This document shows positions 32,958 to 48,100 of a DNA stretch of 64,000 nucleotides, piece after piece. Source of the DNA: Plazaster borealis (lineage: Eukaryota; Echinodermata; Asteroidea; Forcipulatida; Labidiasteridae); contig CM037473.1 of the NCBI GenBank assembly GCA_021014325.1, positions 21,442,822-21,506,821 on the forward strand, read 5' to 3'. Position 1 is the stretch's first letter, and every line of letters begins with the position of its first letter. The notes beneath the pieces were generated by a model. It worked only from the letters and a program-made list of their open reading frames with translations. It ran no database searches and was not told the origin of the DNA. The position numbers and the translations under genes are program-made.

Positions 32958-33160
32958 ATGGCAGACGACAATACCATCGAAGAATGTGTCGAGAAGTGCG
33001 GTTTTAACTATTTCGTTTTCTTACCGACGGAGGTTATTTCTCTTATTTTGAAGAATACTGAGCTTAGCTTTAGTGATGTTGTCACTTTTGGGAGAACTTG
33101 CAAGCGTTTTGTTGAGATTACAAGTGACAACGAGTTGTGGAAAGTTAAGCTGTTCACACG
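32958..33160 (+). CDS. FBXO21: FBXO21 exon 1, F-box domain
   Basis: This exon encodes the F-box: FLPTEVISLIL, FSDVVTFGRTCKRF and DNELWK. These show the LP..[VI]..IL, the TC+RF and the final W that contact SKP1. The donor is CACACG|GTAAAT and the codon is split as CG|C. The reading frame stays open upstream to about 32,625, but that stretch is A+T-rich and overlaps the end of a SINE. The ATG with a G at +4, directly before the domain, is therefore preferred. Confidence 0.93.
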
Positions 33161-36100
33161 GTAAATATTTTCCAACGAGAGCATTTCGTTCCAATTTCGT
33201 ATCTACTCTTAGTTATGTAACAATTTCAATTACATAAATAATTACCGACAACTACCAACAATTATTATGTACATGTTTGGCTAAAATTCCGTATCCGGCC
33301 ACCACTTTATCTCCCTTAATTTAGGTCAAATTATATCCTTGCCATACCTGTCCAGAAGGGTTGACAGATATACCCTTACAGAAATGTCCCATGGGAATCC
33401 CATGGGAAATTTTCCCATGGGATTCCCATGGTGAATTGGGCATGGTGAACCCATGGTGATATCCCATGGGAATACCCATGGAGTATCCCATGGGAAATCT
33501 GAAAAATATCCCATGGGATCCCATGGAGGATCCCGTAGGGTCCCATGAAGGATCCCATGGGGTCCCATGAAGGATCCCAGTGGGTCCCATGGAGGATCCC
33601 ATGGTGTCCCGTGAAGGATCCCATGGGGTCCCATGAGGATCCCATGGTGTCCCATAGACGATCCCATGGGGTCCCATGGAGGATCCCATGGGGTCCCATG
33701 GAGGATCCCATGGGGTCCCATGGAGGATCCCATGGGGATCCCATAGAGGATCCCATGGGGTCCCATGGAGGATCCCATGGGGTCCCATAGACGATCCCAT
33801 CGGGTCCTATGGAGGATCCCATGGGATCCCATGCAGGATCCCATGGAGGATCCCATGGGATCCCATGCAGGATCCCATGGAGGATCCCATGGGATCCCAT
33901 GCAGGAATTTAGTGTTTTGGCCGATTTGACATAGTTTTACTACATGTATGGAAAATTTTGTAGTAATACTATGAAAAAAATATGTTAAAAAACTGTGTTT
34001 TCAATCTCATTTTACTATAATATAAGGGCAATTGTACTGCAGTTTTATTATAATGGTGATTGAAGAGGACAGTAAGTTGTGGAAGTTGCAACACCACAGG
34101 ATTAATCTCTTTTTGGAATGTTTATCCAAGGCAAGTAGCCCGAACCCAATGCTGGTCTTGTGAGAAATGCCACCATGCTCCATTGCTAGGCTTCTGTTGA
34201 TGGTGATGATGATTTAGTCACACTCCTCAGAGAGAGAAGCACACAGAACTGTAAAGGAAGAAGGGGAAAAATATTTGTAAGAAAAATTAAAACATTTGCC
34301 AAAACTATATGGTTTGCACAACTCTGTGGTCTGCGATGGTACAGACATGGCAGCATCAGTGCCATGCCCAAACCATGTGACCATGAAGTTATTGAATATA
34401 ATTAAATTTAAAGACCCAGTTACAACTATGGCAGTCAAAAATTATAAATTTTGAGCTAATCAGTTAAAGGGTTTTAGACAACTAGGTTACAACTGATTTG
34501 ACTTGGATACGAGTTAACCTGGGTACGATTTGAATTGGGTACAAGTTAGACCCAGCTACTGATGCACCGCCACTACGCAGTACGCAGGGCACCCGTTTAA
34601 TTACGAGAGCGTTCCTAGGCATGGATTGCGATGGATGGGGTTTCACCGATCGTTGACTTAAAATTTATCAATTCGTGAGTACAACAATGCCTGATTTTGC
34701 ATCTTTGATATATCGGGAAGCAAGTCGGCGGTTTGTAAAGCTATTTTGTTGGGTCTTTTTGTCATTTGGTTGGGACATTTTTTGTGGCTGGATGTTTAAA
34801 ATAATTGTAGTAAATTGAAGTTTTCCATCGTACCGTATCTAAATGTTTTTTTGCTGGGGATCGCTAGGACGACCACCGCAGATGTCAACATTTTGAAAAA
34901 CAGTCTGACACTATACAACCCCCCCCCCTACAACACCAACCTGACATACTTGTTGTAGTTGTACATGAACATTGTTACAAGAAAACTATACTTAAAATCA
35001 CGTTTTAAACAAAAGACTTACCAAATCATGCTATTTTATTTCTGATCACACAACACGAGGCAAGCACAAAAATGTGCCAACGATGACCAATGACAATCTG
35101 ATGCTGATCACCGATGATTCTTTCTTGTTCTTGAGTTTCACTGTAAAATTCACATCTGATCAGCATTTCAGTTTCACACTATCAGCTTTTTAAATGAAAT
35201 TGCCCTCAAAAACCTCCTAGTCCTACTTGAAATGGGAAGCTTTAATAATTTACACTAACAATACATTAACAAGTCAGACGGCAAACGTCGGTTGTAAAAG
35301 TGAGTGTTCAGTTTCATTTCAAACTGATGACTCATTGTGGAAGAGAAGGGGCATATTGCTTGTTACTGGTATTCAGCTGTTGTTTGCTTATCCTGAAAAT
35401 CACGTGGAAATTTGGTTGGTAATCCTGTTTTTATCAAGGAAGAAATTTCATGCTAAGCAAATTGTTGTGCTTAGCAGCTCTATGAAATTGGGCCCATATC
35501 ATCACACATACATAGTTGCAATGTTTTGATGATTAATTTAGTTCTGCATCTCTGTGTTCAATTTCACAAAACCCTAATGTATATCTTATTTTTAGAATGA
35601 ATTGAAAATGAATGCATTTTTATTGCATCCTTAAAAGCAAAACATAGGCCAAATGTCACAATGCAACTTGTGAAATCTCATGCAGCTAACATTAAAATCT
35701 TATCTCTTCCTGAAACGAACTCCTACTTACGATTTACTTACAGCTGGCCATGTCTCCTCAAGACATCCAACGAGACCGATCCTACACCAACATGGCTAAC
35801 CCTATGCAAGAAACTCTACCAAATACCAACCCAAGTCAATGATGTCATAATGGGTCTATCAGCCAAATGCTTCCACATGGATGAGGTGTCGTACTGCAGC
35901 TTCCGTCCTCTCAAGGAACTATCAGCAAGTGGATTGATGCATCACAATCTGGTGATCAACACACTCATGAATAAAGTGTGTGATGAAGAAGAGTAAGTTA
36001 CATTACATTTTTATTTTAAGAAACACAGAAAGATTAAGTGTTGTTTGAAGCTTTGCATAGTGTGGAAAAATAAGCTATAAATAAATAGTAAACTTGCGGG

Positions 36101-39100
36101 TACAACCGTGTGTAAAATCTCTTTTGTGGGAGTGTTGGCTCTGAAAAGAGCCGGTGTGGTCTCGACATTTCGAACAGTATACTCTGCTCGTCTTCAGGAG
36201 AATGTTGAAGATTGCCGGTGCAAGTGCTGCTGAGATTGAAATGGTTATATGAGCTCCTTGCACCAAAAACACTTGCAAGGCAATGTAAGAAAATTGCAAC
36301 TACAGCACCTACTTTAAGTGTCCTTCTGGCGACCTGGCATGTGGCCCTCCAGTGGAGGGCAATGATGAATGACCATGAGGTACATGTAGCCAGAAGGCAC
36401 CCTGGGGATAATTACTTCAATAAAAAGAACTCAATGGTTCTTCAAAAGCAAAATCACATTTGTATTGGCCCCCCCAAAATATTTTGTAAATAATTAAATG
36501 ACGCGTTGTGGCAGAGTGGTCTAAGCATCAAATTCAAGTTCTGATGGCTGAACCATTGGAGTGTGGGTTCTATTCCCGGTCATGATGGGCCTGGAATTAC
36601 ACAAAGGCCACAGCCTTCGTTGCCCCTCGTCTTGGCCTTGGTGCCCCTTCAAATGTTTCCCATAGATTTTAAGATTTTCCAATAGAAGTGCCCTTTGCAA
36701 AATGAAAACGGCCTTGCCCTCTCCAAGATGAAATTCCAGGCCCGTCATGACACTTAACCATAATTGCTTCTCTTAACCCAGGTGTACAATTGTGAACCTG
36801 CCAGGGCTGAGATACAGTAGTATTGTGTTGGATTAACCCCTTGGTGCTAAATAAGCAGCTTGTGTTTGTATGCTCCCCAGGGAGCTGAGAAAGTTTGAGG
36901 AATTGTCTAGACTCTAAGTGTGCCTACTAAACAGGGATAATAATGTTGTAAAGCACCTTGATCTTATGTTTTCAACCTGAAAGCTGCAGTTGGTAAAGCA
37001 AACAAAACAAATCATTCAAAAGATAACTTTAACCTCTACAAAATAAACTAAACTTGTAACACAAGAAAATAATCACACAAAAGTTATGTAAGGATTTCTA
37101 CGTACAGCAGAAAATCTTGTTCCGTGCCGCGGTGTAAATGACTCTATGTTGTAGTGTGCATTAGTTAAATTTGATTGGTCTCAAACATGTGTAGTTTTTC
37201 CTGTTCAAATAACTTATTTTTCACTGCTTTTCTTTGTTTAGGGATAAACATCTGACCGAGAAATACTATGCCAAGAAAGCTCTGAGGTGTGTTCACCATG
37301 CCCATATGAAAGAAGAATGGTTGAAATTCATTGCTCTACCGATTGAACAACAGTCCCTCTTAGAAGGTAAATTTTCTTGTCATAGGTATCTTCAGGCCTG
37401 TTGGTTAGGCCACATTAAAAAGAAATTGTTGATCGTCCCCGCCCGACCCTACAAAACCCCCCGACCCCAATTTTTTTTTTTTAATCATAAAAAACGGTAT
37501 TTTTAATGATCTTTTCAGTCAAATTTGGCTCCCAGATTTTTCATCTGATATTTTTTCAAAATTCATACATCGGCATGTTGGCAAAACAAGAACAATTCTT
37601 CAAATATTTACTTAGGCTGCGTTTTAGTTTTTTGAAAATGTTTACAGAAAATGTCATCTAGGAGTTGAAAGGGTTTAACAAAACAATTAAAAACATCAAA
37701 ATCACACAAACCCTTTGTTTTATAGTGATTATGATGATATCTTTATTCTTCATTTCATATTTTACCATGTCAAAAAAACACCCAAAAAACAACAACTCCC
37801 TCCACCACTTCTCATAAAAAAAGGAGGATCAACAATTTTTTTTTTTATGTGGCCTTATAGTGCAAGACACTAATATAAGGATGCCTTGTTTCATTTTTAG
37901 AAAGATATAAAAGTGATCAACAAAAGCTGTATCATTCGGACATATTCACTCCATTTTCCATTATGTGTACAAATTTAACTTTTTGTCAAAGTGTTAAGCT
38001 ATTTTGAGTTGCATTTGGTCCAAACTATAGGAATTAAGAATTTCCAAATGGCACAGAAGATTGTTGAAATAAAGTGACAAGAAATCTCTGAACACCGATG
38101 TGGGATATATGTCTGTACTCATTATTCAAATATCTATTCTCTTTTACAATTCACAAAATGCATGATTTTGTAAAAATGTTGTCCAGGTGCTTAGGCCGTT
38201 TCTGAATTAGCAGCTACGGTTGCGGCTAGATCACCACGTTAACAAGCATTTGAAGCATAGGCTGCCCTTAGCAATGCCCTTAGGGGTCTTTTCAAAATTA
38301 ATCCAAGACAGGTAGTCGGATAACAATTCTCCGATGTCAAATTTTTGTTGGATATCCATCGGACTATTTCTATGAGAGACATGGTTTTACTCGCTGAAAG
38401 GCACACAGTCCTCCGATGCACTAAAGACAAGCCCCATGCCAATGCACCCCGCTGAGCGCTCTGCAGTTTGACTGGCTGATTAAATGCAGTGTTTAAACAA
38501 ACTTGCTGTTTTGGAGAGATCTGGAAGGTTTTGAGGTCATTGCATTTAAGAGATAACATTTTTAGTGTGACTTTTTAGTGAGATCGTAGAGACCCCCTGC
38601 TTGTTTTCCAGTAGACAGCTTTCTAAGTCTCTGCGGTTTGTAAACAAATGTAACCCCAGGCACTGTGAACTTCTCCCATGGTTTCTCTGACACCCAATTT
38701 CAAACAAGGCGAATTAATGGCGGGTAAAAAAACCTTGTCCTGGATGGTACTTATCCGCTGGTTGTACCATTGCTCTATGGTTGTACTGGACAAATGTTGA
38801 CACTGTCCCTTAGCAGCGGCAGCAATCGCAACCATATCTGTCAAGTCAGACAATAGATTACTGGTACTTAATACTGTCTTGTTTTTTTCTTTTTCTTCCC
38901 ATGTTGACTTTGTAGGTGCAATGTTATTTGAGAGATGGTATAGGCCAATCAGAATTGTAGACTGTGAGAAAATAAGGTCAGAGGTCACTGAGATAGCCAG
39001 TCAAGCAAGGAGGAAAATAAAACCTGATCATCCTTCTTTCAACAGCAATATTGAAGGTAAGGCATATGACTACTTGCCAGAAATTAATTTTTAATGGTTG

Positions 39101-42100
39101 ATTATTTGCTCAAAAATATTTGAAATGGCAGTGCCTGGCTGAAAAGCATCAAATTAACATAAAGAATTACAAAGATACAAAGAAAACAAATTTTCACTGA
39201 AATAACTGTAGGCCTGCTCATCAAAACCCCCAAAATGCCTTTCCAACCTGGGCCCATTTCATAGAGCTGCTTAAACACAAAAAGTAGCTGAACTCAACAG
39301 AATTATTACCAGAATAATGTTACCAGCCAAAACACAATGTTACATCTTTGACTGGTATCCTGATAGTTTTGTTCAGCAAAAAGTTGTTTAGCAATATATA
39401 TTAGCATAAAAACTTACTTGGCAACGAGCAACAGAGAGCTGTTGATAGTATAAAACATTGTGAGAAACGACTCCTTCTGAAGTAACGTAGTTTTTGAGAA
39501 AGAGGTAATTTCTAACTAAAATAATAAAAACTTCTTGCAAGAAGTTTTTATTCCTAACTGAAAGCACACAAATTTGTACAACAAGGGTGTATTTTCTTTC
39601 ATCATTTTCTTGCAACTTCGATGACCAATTGAGCCCAAATTTTCATAGGCTCGTTATTTTATGCATATGTTGGGATACACCAAATGAGAACACTGGTTTT
39701 TGACAATTACCAAACGTGTACGATGCCTGTAAGCAGCTCTATGGGCCCAGATACTAAACAATATTTCATATCCTATTCATAATTCTGATTGGCCGAGAGG
39801 AGATCACATGGCCATGTTTAAACATGCGATTTGAGCACGGTCAGACAAACTTGTGTCAAAAGAGGGCTCTATCAGATGATTGCGCAGAGCGCACACATTA
39901 GTTTGAAACTTGCATGTGATAGTTTGAAACTTAACCACGCAAGTTTCAAACTTGCGCGAGGAGCTACTTAGCGCTCAACATGAATAAATCAACGAAGCAG
40001 AGTCGAGGTGAGCTGAGGGTAAATTGTCAGATTTGTTCTGAAATTGTAAAAGTTTTTTATGTTTATAATGGAAAGGCATTTATGAATGGGAATAGAAGAA
40101 TGGTGAATCAGTCTTGAACATTCAGCGAGGTTCTTTTGCGCACGGACACGACCCTGCAAGGTTCTGTATACGTTTGGTAATGACTCTGAAAATTAATGGC
40201 AATAAAAACTTACTTGGTAAGAAGTACAGTAGCTTTGGATGGTATTTAATGATTTTGAGAAACTTTTCACTTCGAAGTACTGCGGTTATGGAAAAAGATA
40301 TCACTTTTTATCCCAACAAATTTGAATCTGAGAAGCGTTACTTAACGTTTCTCAGATTGTGTATTCCAATTGCAGATTATTCTTCCTGTGTGGACATAAC
40401 TGCTCCAGATTTTCAGCAATATCTCAAAAACGCTACCACCTTTTGAAAAGAAATTTTCATAGGTTAGTTTTATTGTATATATCTACAACTATATAGGATT
40501 GAAACAAACAGTAAATTCCAATTACCAAACGTACACAATCCCTTTAAATGAACGTTCAAGACCTTTTTTAAAACTGCTAGTGTTGAAAGTGATGTGTTTT
40601 TTTGATGTGCATATCAGGTGCTGTTGAGATGACACCCGATCAGTGTTATGAAGTCTTTGATGCAGTCAATGAGGTCATGTACAAAGAGATGGGCTTCAAA
40701 GGAAACAGTGATGACTACTACAACAAGAATAACTCCTTCATGTCTAAGGTACATTTTAGAGTTTAATTTTGGACTGTGGAAATTGTGGAGAAGAACATTC
40801 CCCCGTCCACTCTGCTACTCTGCAGAACTCTGCAGACCTCCGCGATTCCCACTTACAGTGAATTCTGAATTCTTGCATTCTATACACTCTGCGAATTCCA
40901 ATGTCCACTTTATGATTGTACATCAGGGCTCAATTTCATAGAGCATTAGGTTAGGTTAGGTTGGCTTAGTGGTTTCTTTCTACATACTACCAACTTACAA
41001 TTGTTTTATATATATTTTTATATGAGATATCGCCTAACATCACAAGGCCGGATGGCCACTTCAAGGTGAGGGCTACACTTAACTGATTTGGGCTGTCGAC
41101 CCGAATCAACTGCCACCAGAGGCACGTTGCCACCTTCTCCTGGGGCTGAAACAGGGTTACCCCCTTCACAGTCCGTAAGGATGTAGGCATGGGTATCATC
41201 CACTAGGAGCCTGGCTTGTAGAGCAGAATACACTACCTTCTCAACTCTTTACGAAGCAATTATGGTTAAGTGCCTTGCTCAAGGTCACAAGTGTCATGAC
41301 CAGGATTCGAACCCACACTCTGCTGCTGAATTAGACTGATCATAGAGTAAGGGACTGATCAACCACGACATGCCGGAATTGAAATAAATTTGTGATAAAT
41401 AAAATGATTCAAATTATTTCTATTGATTAGGTGATGACAACCAAGCTTGGTATTCCCATTACGCTAAGCATTCTCTACCAGGCTGTTGTACAGAAACTTG
41501 GTGTCATCTTGCGTCCAGTCAACTTCCCTGGCCATTTTATGCTCTGCTGGAACTACACATCGGAGTGAGTATAAAATAGTGAACCGTGCTAATATGTACC
41601 ATTCTAATATTGTAGTAGACTTGTTCCTTGCCTGTATTTGTCAGGGTAAAGACAGGAACCAGTGTTACAAACCCAACATTTGCATTCAAGGATCATATGA
41701 TCCACAGACTTAAGCTTTGTTACCATTTGTGGCTTGTCGTGGCCGAAGACCCCAAAATCACCATTGCTTGTTTTGATTGCCACAATTAAGCCTGATGCGA
41801 ACTTGCACAAGAACCCAGACAATCATAAATAATGTTGGTGTTGTTTCACTAAAGTGTGACTGAATTTGGTGAAATTTTCATAGGGTTTTTGTATGGTATA
41901 TTAATACCATATATTAACTTTTCCTAACAGCAATAATGTACTTTTCCCTTGAAGCAAGTGGGTAGAATCTCGTTTTGAGTCATTACATGGTGAGGTATTA
42001 TGGAAATATTCAGTTTGCGGTAACACCATGTGTATTTATACTTACTTCACTGTGTAGATTTGTTCTTTGTGAACTTGTCTTGCTATTTATTCTACTGCTG

Positions 42101-45100
42101 CTGAGTAGAATTCGGAATTCGAGGGACGACTTAGTTCTGATAAGAACTGTCCTGCTTATTAACTACTACTTGGGGGGGTAGACAATCAGCCAGGATTACT
42201 ACTTTCGCTTGGTGGATCGATGGGACTTCTCGTTATTAACGTCACTGCTGCGGAGTGAGTTTTTAATTGGTATTAACGTTTCGACTAGCCTGCTCTAGTT
42301 ATCGTCAGGAGACTGAAGAGTGTTTGAGATGCTGGTGTCTTTATTGGGATTCAGAGGTTTTAGTGTAGAGTCAGTCACTGCTCTGATTGGTTCTTCTTAA
42401 CTCTAACCATGCTAAATGCAACAATATGCACCAAATGGTAAAAGTTGTTGTAATCTGTTGCATTTGGCAGTCAACTCAGATGTCATTCTTTGACTGAATT
42501 TGTTGCATTTAGCAGTCAAGTGACTTCATATTGGTGTTGCATTTTGTTGTAGTCACCACTACACTTATGTGCATACTGTTGCATTTAGCAGGGCAAACCC
42601 CCTTGCTCAGTCCTAACACAAACAACATGCCTGCACAATGCAACAAAATCCCTTGTTGCATTTTGTTGCATTTGGCATGGTTCTCATTTCAACTGTGTTG
42701 AATTCTGTTGTATTTGGCAGGGTATGTGGAGGAACCCTGATGGGGGTTAGGGTTAAAGGAGAACTGTGGTTGGATGGCTCAGAGTTATTGTGTTGGCTGC
42801 CCGTTTTGTGTGAATGCCCTGGGTAGAATCCTGTGAATAATTTTTCTCTATTTCGATCCAAACTGCAGTGGTTTCAAGGAGACGGATACCAACTTATACA
42901 TCGATGCGTTCAAGAAAGGCAATGTGATGACAATGGCAGAGACAATTATGCAAGGTTTAGGGCAACACGGGTTCAACCCAGACTACTGCCGAACCTGTGC
43001 ACCATGTGATGTGTTCAAACGAATGGCAGCCAATATAATGCACATCAGTCAGATGATGCACCATGACAGGTAGTAGCTTTTTCTTAAGACTAACTCAATT
43101 AGTGTATTAATCAATTGACCGTATTTCTGATCGCCCAAGGGCACTTTTACATTACGGCAAAGCTCCATTAAAGATTTTCCGAGTTTGGCCACAAAAACTC
43201 CGAAAGTATACATCCTTTGCACCAGTGGGTATGTTTACATCCAATGTAGAGTGTCGTGGCCGAGCGATTAAGAGCATCGAATTCAAGTTCTGATGGTTAG
43301 TCATCAGGTTGTGGGTTCGAATCCCGGTCATGGCACTTGTGTCCTTCAGCAAGACACTTAACTATAATTGCTTGCCTTCACCCAGGGGTATAAATGGGTA
43401 CCTGCGAGGGTAGAGGTTGATGTTGTGTTCGAAAAATCCTTCGGAGCGCTACGGCAGCTCGGGGCTGTATACTCCCCCGGGGAACTGAGAAAGGTTAAAG
43501 GAATGTTATTGGCCCAGTGACCAGGGCACTAATGTAAAGCGCATTGATACGTTTATTGTAAAATGCGCTATATAAGAATTTGTTATTTTATTTTTATTTT
43601 TATTGAATTACTTGGGTCATTAAACTTAATGGATGAGCAGTCAGCAGCCCTACTGGTTTTTGCATGATCCAATTAAGTCCACTGTTTGGAAAAGGAATTA
43701 CATGGAGATAACAGGTGTTAGTTGTCAGATGAAAAGGATGTTTTATTGTAGCCTCTTTCTTTAATGGAGCTTTCCCATAATGAGCCGTGAATTTCTTTGC
43801 ATCACAATTAGTTTTATCTTATTTTGACTGCCTGTTTGATGTTATCTTGTATCAATGGCCAAATAAGTAACCATTACAGTTCATTCTACTTGTTTTGCAA
43901 CACATAAAATTTGGTTCACACATGCCCTCATATGGTCAAAAATACTGCGAATTCAACTGACACCGTCAGTCAATTTTCAATTCAATTCAAGAAGACATTT
44001 TAATCAAATAAATTAATAATTAAAGACATGAAAATCAGAACATAAGAAAATAACAAAATCAATATCAAAAGGAATATATACATACACTATTAATATAGGC
44101 ATAAAACTGATATTAAATATGCTGAGTGCAAACAAATAGTTAATGGCCTGACGTTTCGACCCTAGTAGAGTCTTTCTCAAAGGCTAAATGACAACCCAAC
44201 ACACATAAACAGTGTAACAGCAGCAGTCAAGTGCTTTTTCTGTGTGCTTTCTGCCTCTCTCTCTCTATTCATGTATTTCCACTTGACTGCTTCTGTTACA
44301 CTTGTATACCTGTTTATGTGTGTTGTGTTGTTTAGTGCATCAGACTCAAGTTCTGGTTGCCAAGTCATCAGGGTGTGGGTTCGAATCCCGGTCATGACAC
44401 TTGTGTCCTTGAGCAATACACTTAACTACGTCCTTGAGCAATACACTTAACTACAATTGCTTCTCTTCACCCAGGGGTATGAATGGGTACCTGTGAGGGC
44501 AGAGATGGTTCTTGTGATTGATTTAGCTTAGTGCGCTACATATTTGGCAGCATAGGCTGTATACTCCCCAGGGAGCTGAGGTGGTTTAAGGAATGAAATA
44601 AATGGCCCAGTATGTTCAAAGCGCAATGATCACCTTTGGAATTGCGTTATATAAGAGTCGATATTATTATTATTATTATTATAATGATTGTATACGTTGT
44701 GTTTCAGTGAGATGTACAGCTTTTATGGAGAGGAATTGCAGGCTAGTCTAAATCCAGAGGATTTTGATACAGTTATTCAATGTGTGAAGGTCTATGTACA
44801 GCGGCGAGTGCATTTTATGGAGGTAACATGCAAACCCTGTATTAATGATCTATACAGTACATTTACATTGTTCATCTTTCTTCACTTCATGAATAGAATA
44901 AATTAACCAGTTAAAGCCGGGGCAACCTCGTTCCCAGTGGTGTTTGATCTCGCCGTGCCATGTTTTACCAAAATGCCTTGCTCGATCATAACCCCTGGAA
45001 GTGTGACTTTGAAATATCCAAATATATTGGTTGATCCCTTATGTGTTAGAGACATACGCAGAGTGCGCTATCAAAAGAGGCATCAAGTCATAGAGCAACT

Positions 45101-48100
45101 GGTCCCCTCTCATTCTTCTTTGATCTTGTGATATGTCTAACTGTTTGCAGTTTAGGGTGACTACGTAAAAACATGATTCAATTGAATTGTATTGCCTCGA
45201 ATATGTGCATTTTGACACACGCGTACTAAGTGCTCGACAAGCGCCCTACAAGCGTTCAAAAGTTTTACGAGCATGCGCAAAGAGCAATTGATTTTGGTAA
45301 GCCAATCAGCATTGATTTTCAGTGCTTCCCTTCCAGGGGTTAGTGACATGAGGTATCGATCCTAGACTCAGCGAGGCTGAATCCTGGGCTCTTCTTTTTT
45401 TTCACTTCCGCCCTGATGGGTTTTTTTTCTCGGAATTGCTGGAACTATTTTCCTTTGAGGGACCGCTGGCACAAAGAAACCATGACTTTAACAAAGCCAA
45501 GAGAACAAAGATTCTGTTTGAACCACCAGGATTTTTTGTTTCTCTTTTAGAGAAAATATGATTGACTGATGGGGATAATAATGTTGGTGATATACAAATC
45601 TTAATTTCTTACGTTATGTATATTTGTGTTACACTCTTTGCAGTCGTTGGAAATGCTACGAGAGATCCGACCACAGACTAACAGAGAGGCAAATGGTGTG
45701 AGGGTTATTACAGGCATAATACAAGAGGCCATGCAGCAAGAAGAAACAAAACAGGTAAGGTATCAGCGAGGTACCAGTCACAGACAATTACAAATGCAAC
45801 ATCAGTTTGGTTGGTAACCTAGTTTTGCTTAGCAATAATTGTCCACGCTTAGTAATAACCGGCCCACTGTTCTTTATATAATTAGATGAGTCACAGAGAT
45901 CTAATATCTGCACACATTGTGGTAGGTCTCATCGTCCAATCAAATTGAATTGTCCTGGAGTACAGTGAAATCCCATTTTATAATTATGTCACTATGGTCA
46001 AGTGGTTAAACTGCAGGGGCCAATTTCATAGCGCTGCTTAACAGTAAGCGAATTTTCCTGCTAACTATAGCAGAAAAATTTGCTTAAGTGTGAGCCTATT
46101 TCTCAGATTAGCAAGAAAATTAGGCAGCCAGCTTGCGCGCTCAGCATGTTACGACATTCATTTTCATACAGTAAGCACCGGGAGGTTAGCATGCCTTTTC
46201 GTGGGCTTACAATTAGCAGCTCTATGAAATGGAATCTGGCGCAGTAAGCACAAAATCAGCCGTTAAGCAGCTCTATGAAATTGGGCCCAGGACTTGCAAT
46301 CACAAGGTTGTGGGTTCCAGTCCGGCCAAGCTAACCGCTGATTTCACAATGACTTGAATAAGTCTTGTCGTCTTGTTACTGATTCACAATTTATTGATTT
46401 GTGCAGTTCATAATCATAGACGTTAAACCAATGTTTGTATGAGAGAGATTGGCTGTTGCCAGCTTGGTGTTTAATCCCCTTGTGGGAGCTTTGCCGAGTT
46501 CCCTTGTTAGGAAGATCATCTAAACAAACAAACAAACATCCCAACAAACAAACAAACAAACGAAAGTCATTGTATTTACATAAATCAAACACTTTGTATA
46601 TGTTTTTATAAATGTTTTTGGATCAGGTTGGCTAAGTGGTTTCTTTCTCTTCCTTTCACCTCTCTGGACCCCGGTTCGAATCCCACCTTGGATCAGAGAC
46701 TTGCATATGGATTAAGTTTTCAGCCTCTATCCGATTGCATGGGTTTTCCCCTTTTTTGTTTTATGCCTCCCACATCTAAAAATTGACCATTTCTTCATCA
46801 TTTTACATAATTCATCCTGTTATTTGCGCTTTTGCTGTTGGAGGTAATATATAAAATAAAATAAATATACTAAAAAAACATTTGTAAAAATCAGGGCTTG
46901 AATTGTATACTGGACCACAGGCCCGAAGCCAATAGTTTTAGTGTCGGACCAGTAAACTCATGCATGACCGGACAAGTCCGGTGTTCTTGTGTTTTTCAAT
47001 TGAATAATAATACTGTTGACTGTTGACTTTGAGTCTGATAAAATACCTTTCAATTCTATACAGTAATAAAGTATATTTCCTTAACAAGACAAAATGGGTT
47101 AAATTTTCTCTTACTATCTCAGTGCTTGTTCAAATAAAAACAGTTAAATGCGTGTTAAGCTGATGTCAGGATTATTTTTCTAATTTTGATTCTGGTCCAG
47201 AAAACATTTTGAGCAACAAGCCCCGTGGTCTTGTGGATTTTCCCCCCAAATTCGAGCCCTGCAAATCCTTAAAAGTAAAATCCTATTTTATTCCAACGTT
47301 CCCCATCTCACTCAGGAAACATCATTATTGTTCTTATCTTTACCAATGTTTTTTTTTTAGGATCAATCAGAGGCAAAAAAGAGGGATGGGAATACGGATG
47401 TGATGTACTCGGTTGGTATGGTGATGAGACATGTAAGGTAATTGTACATTTTATTTATTCTAATCCTTTTAGAAATCGCACCAACTTTCTCTTGATAACT
47501 TTGTTAGCTGCTAGTTTCTGCATTAAACTATGCTATCTGTTTTTGCATTTAATCTGTCATTTCAGTAAAACTATTCCTGAATTCCTTGCAACTATTTCAT
47601 ACTATTACATTGTTTAACCATTAATTAAGTCTCTCAACAACAAAATCTGTGCATTTGATCTGTAATGATTTGGTGTGCATTTGATCTGTGATGATTTGTT
47701 GTGCATTTGATCTGCAATGATTTGTTGTGCATTTGATCTGCAATGATTTGGTGTGCATTTGATCTGTGATGATTTGTTGTGCATTTGATCTGCAATGATT
47801 TGTTGTGCATTTGATCTGTAATGATTTGTTTTGCATTTGATCTGCAATGATTTGTTGTGCATTTGATCTGTAATGATTTGTTGTGCATTTGATCTGCAAT
47901 GATTTGTTGTGCATTTGATCTGTAAAGATTTGTTGTGCATTTGATCTGTAATGATTTGTTGTGCATTTGATGTGTAATGATTTGTTGTGCATTTGATCTG
48001 TATTGAATTGTAGTGCATTTGATTTGTATTGAATTGTTGTGCATTTGATCTGTATTGAATTGTTGTGCATTTGATCTGTATTGAATTGTTGCGCATGTTG

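Noticed and set aside
33321..33912. Long open frames of 78-176 codons on both strands
   Set aside because: They come from a 22-bp minisatellite without stops in any frame. They contain only repeats of the same few words.
47645..48095. Regular repeats resembling a CRISPR array
   Set aside because: The units are directly adjacent without unique spacers, and the sequence is nuclear animal DNA.
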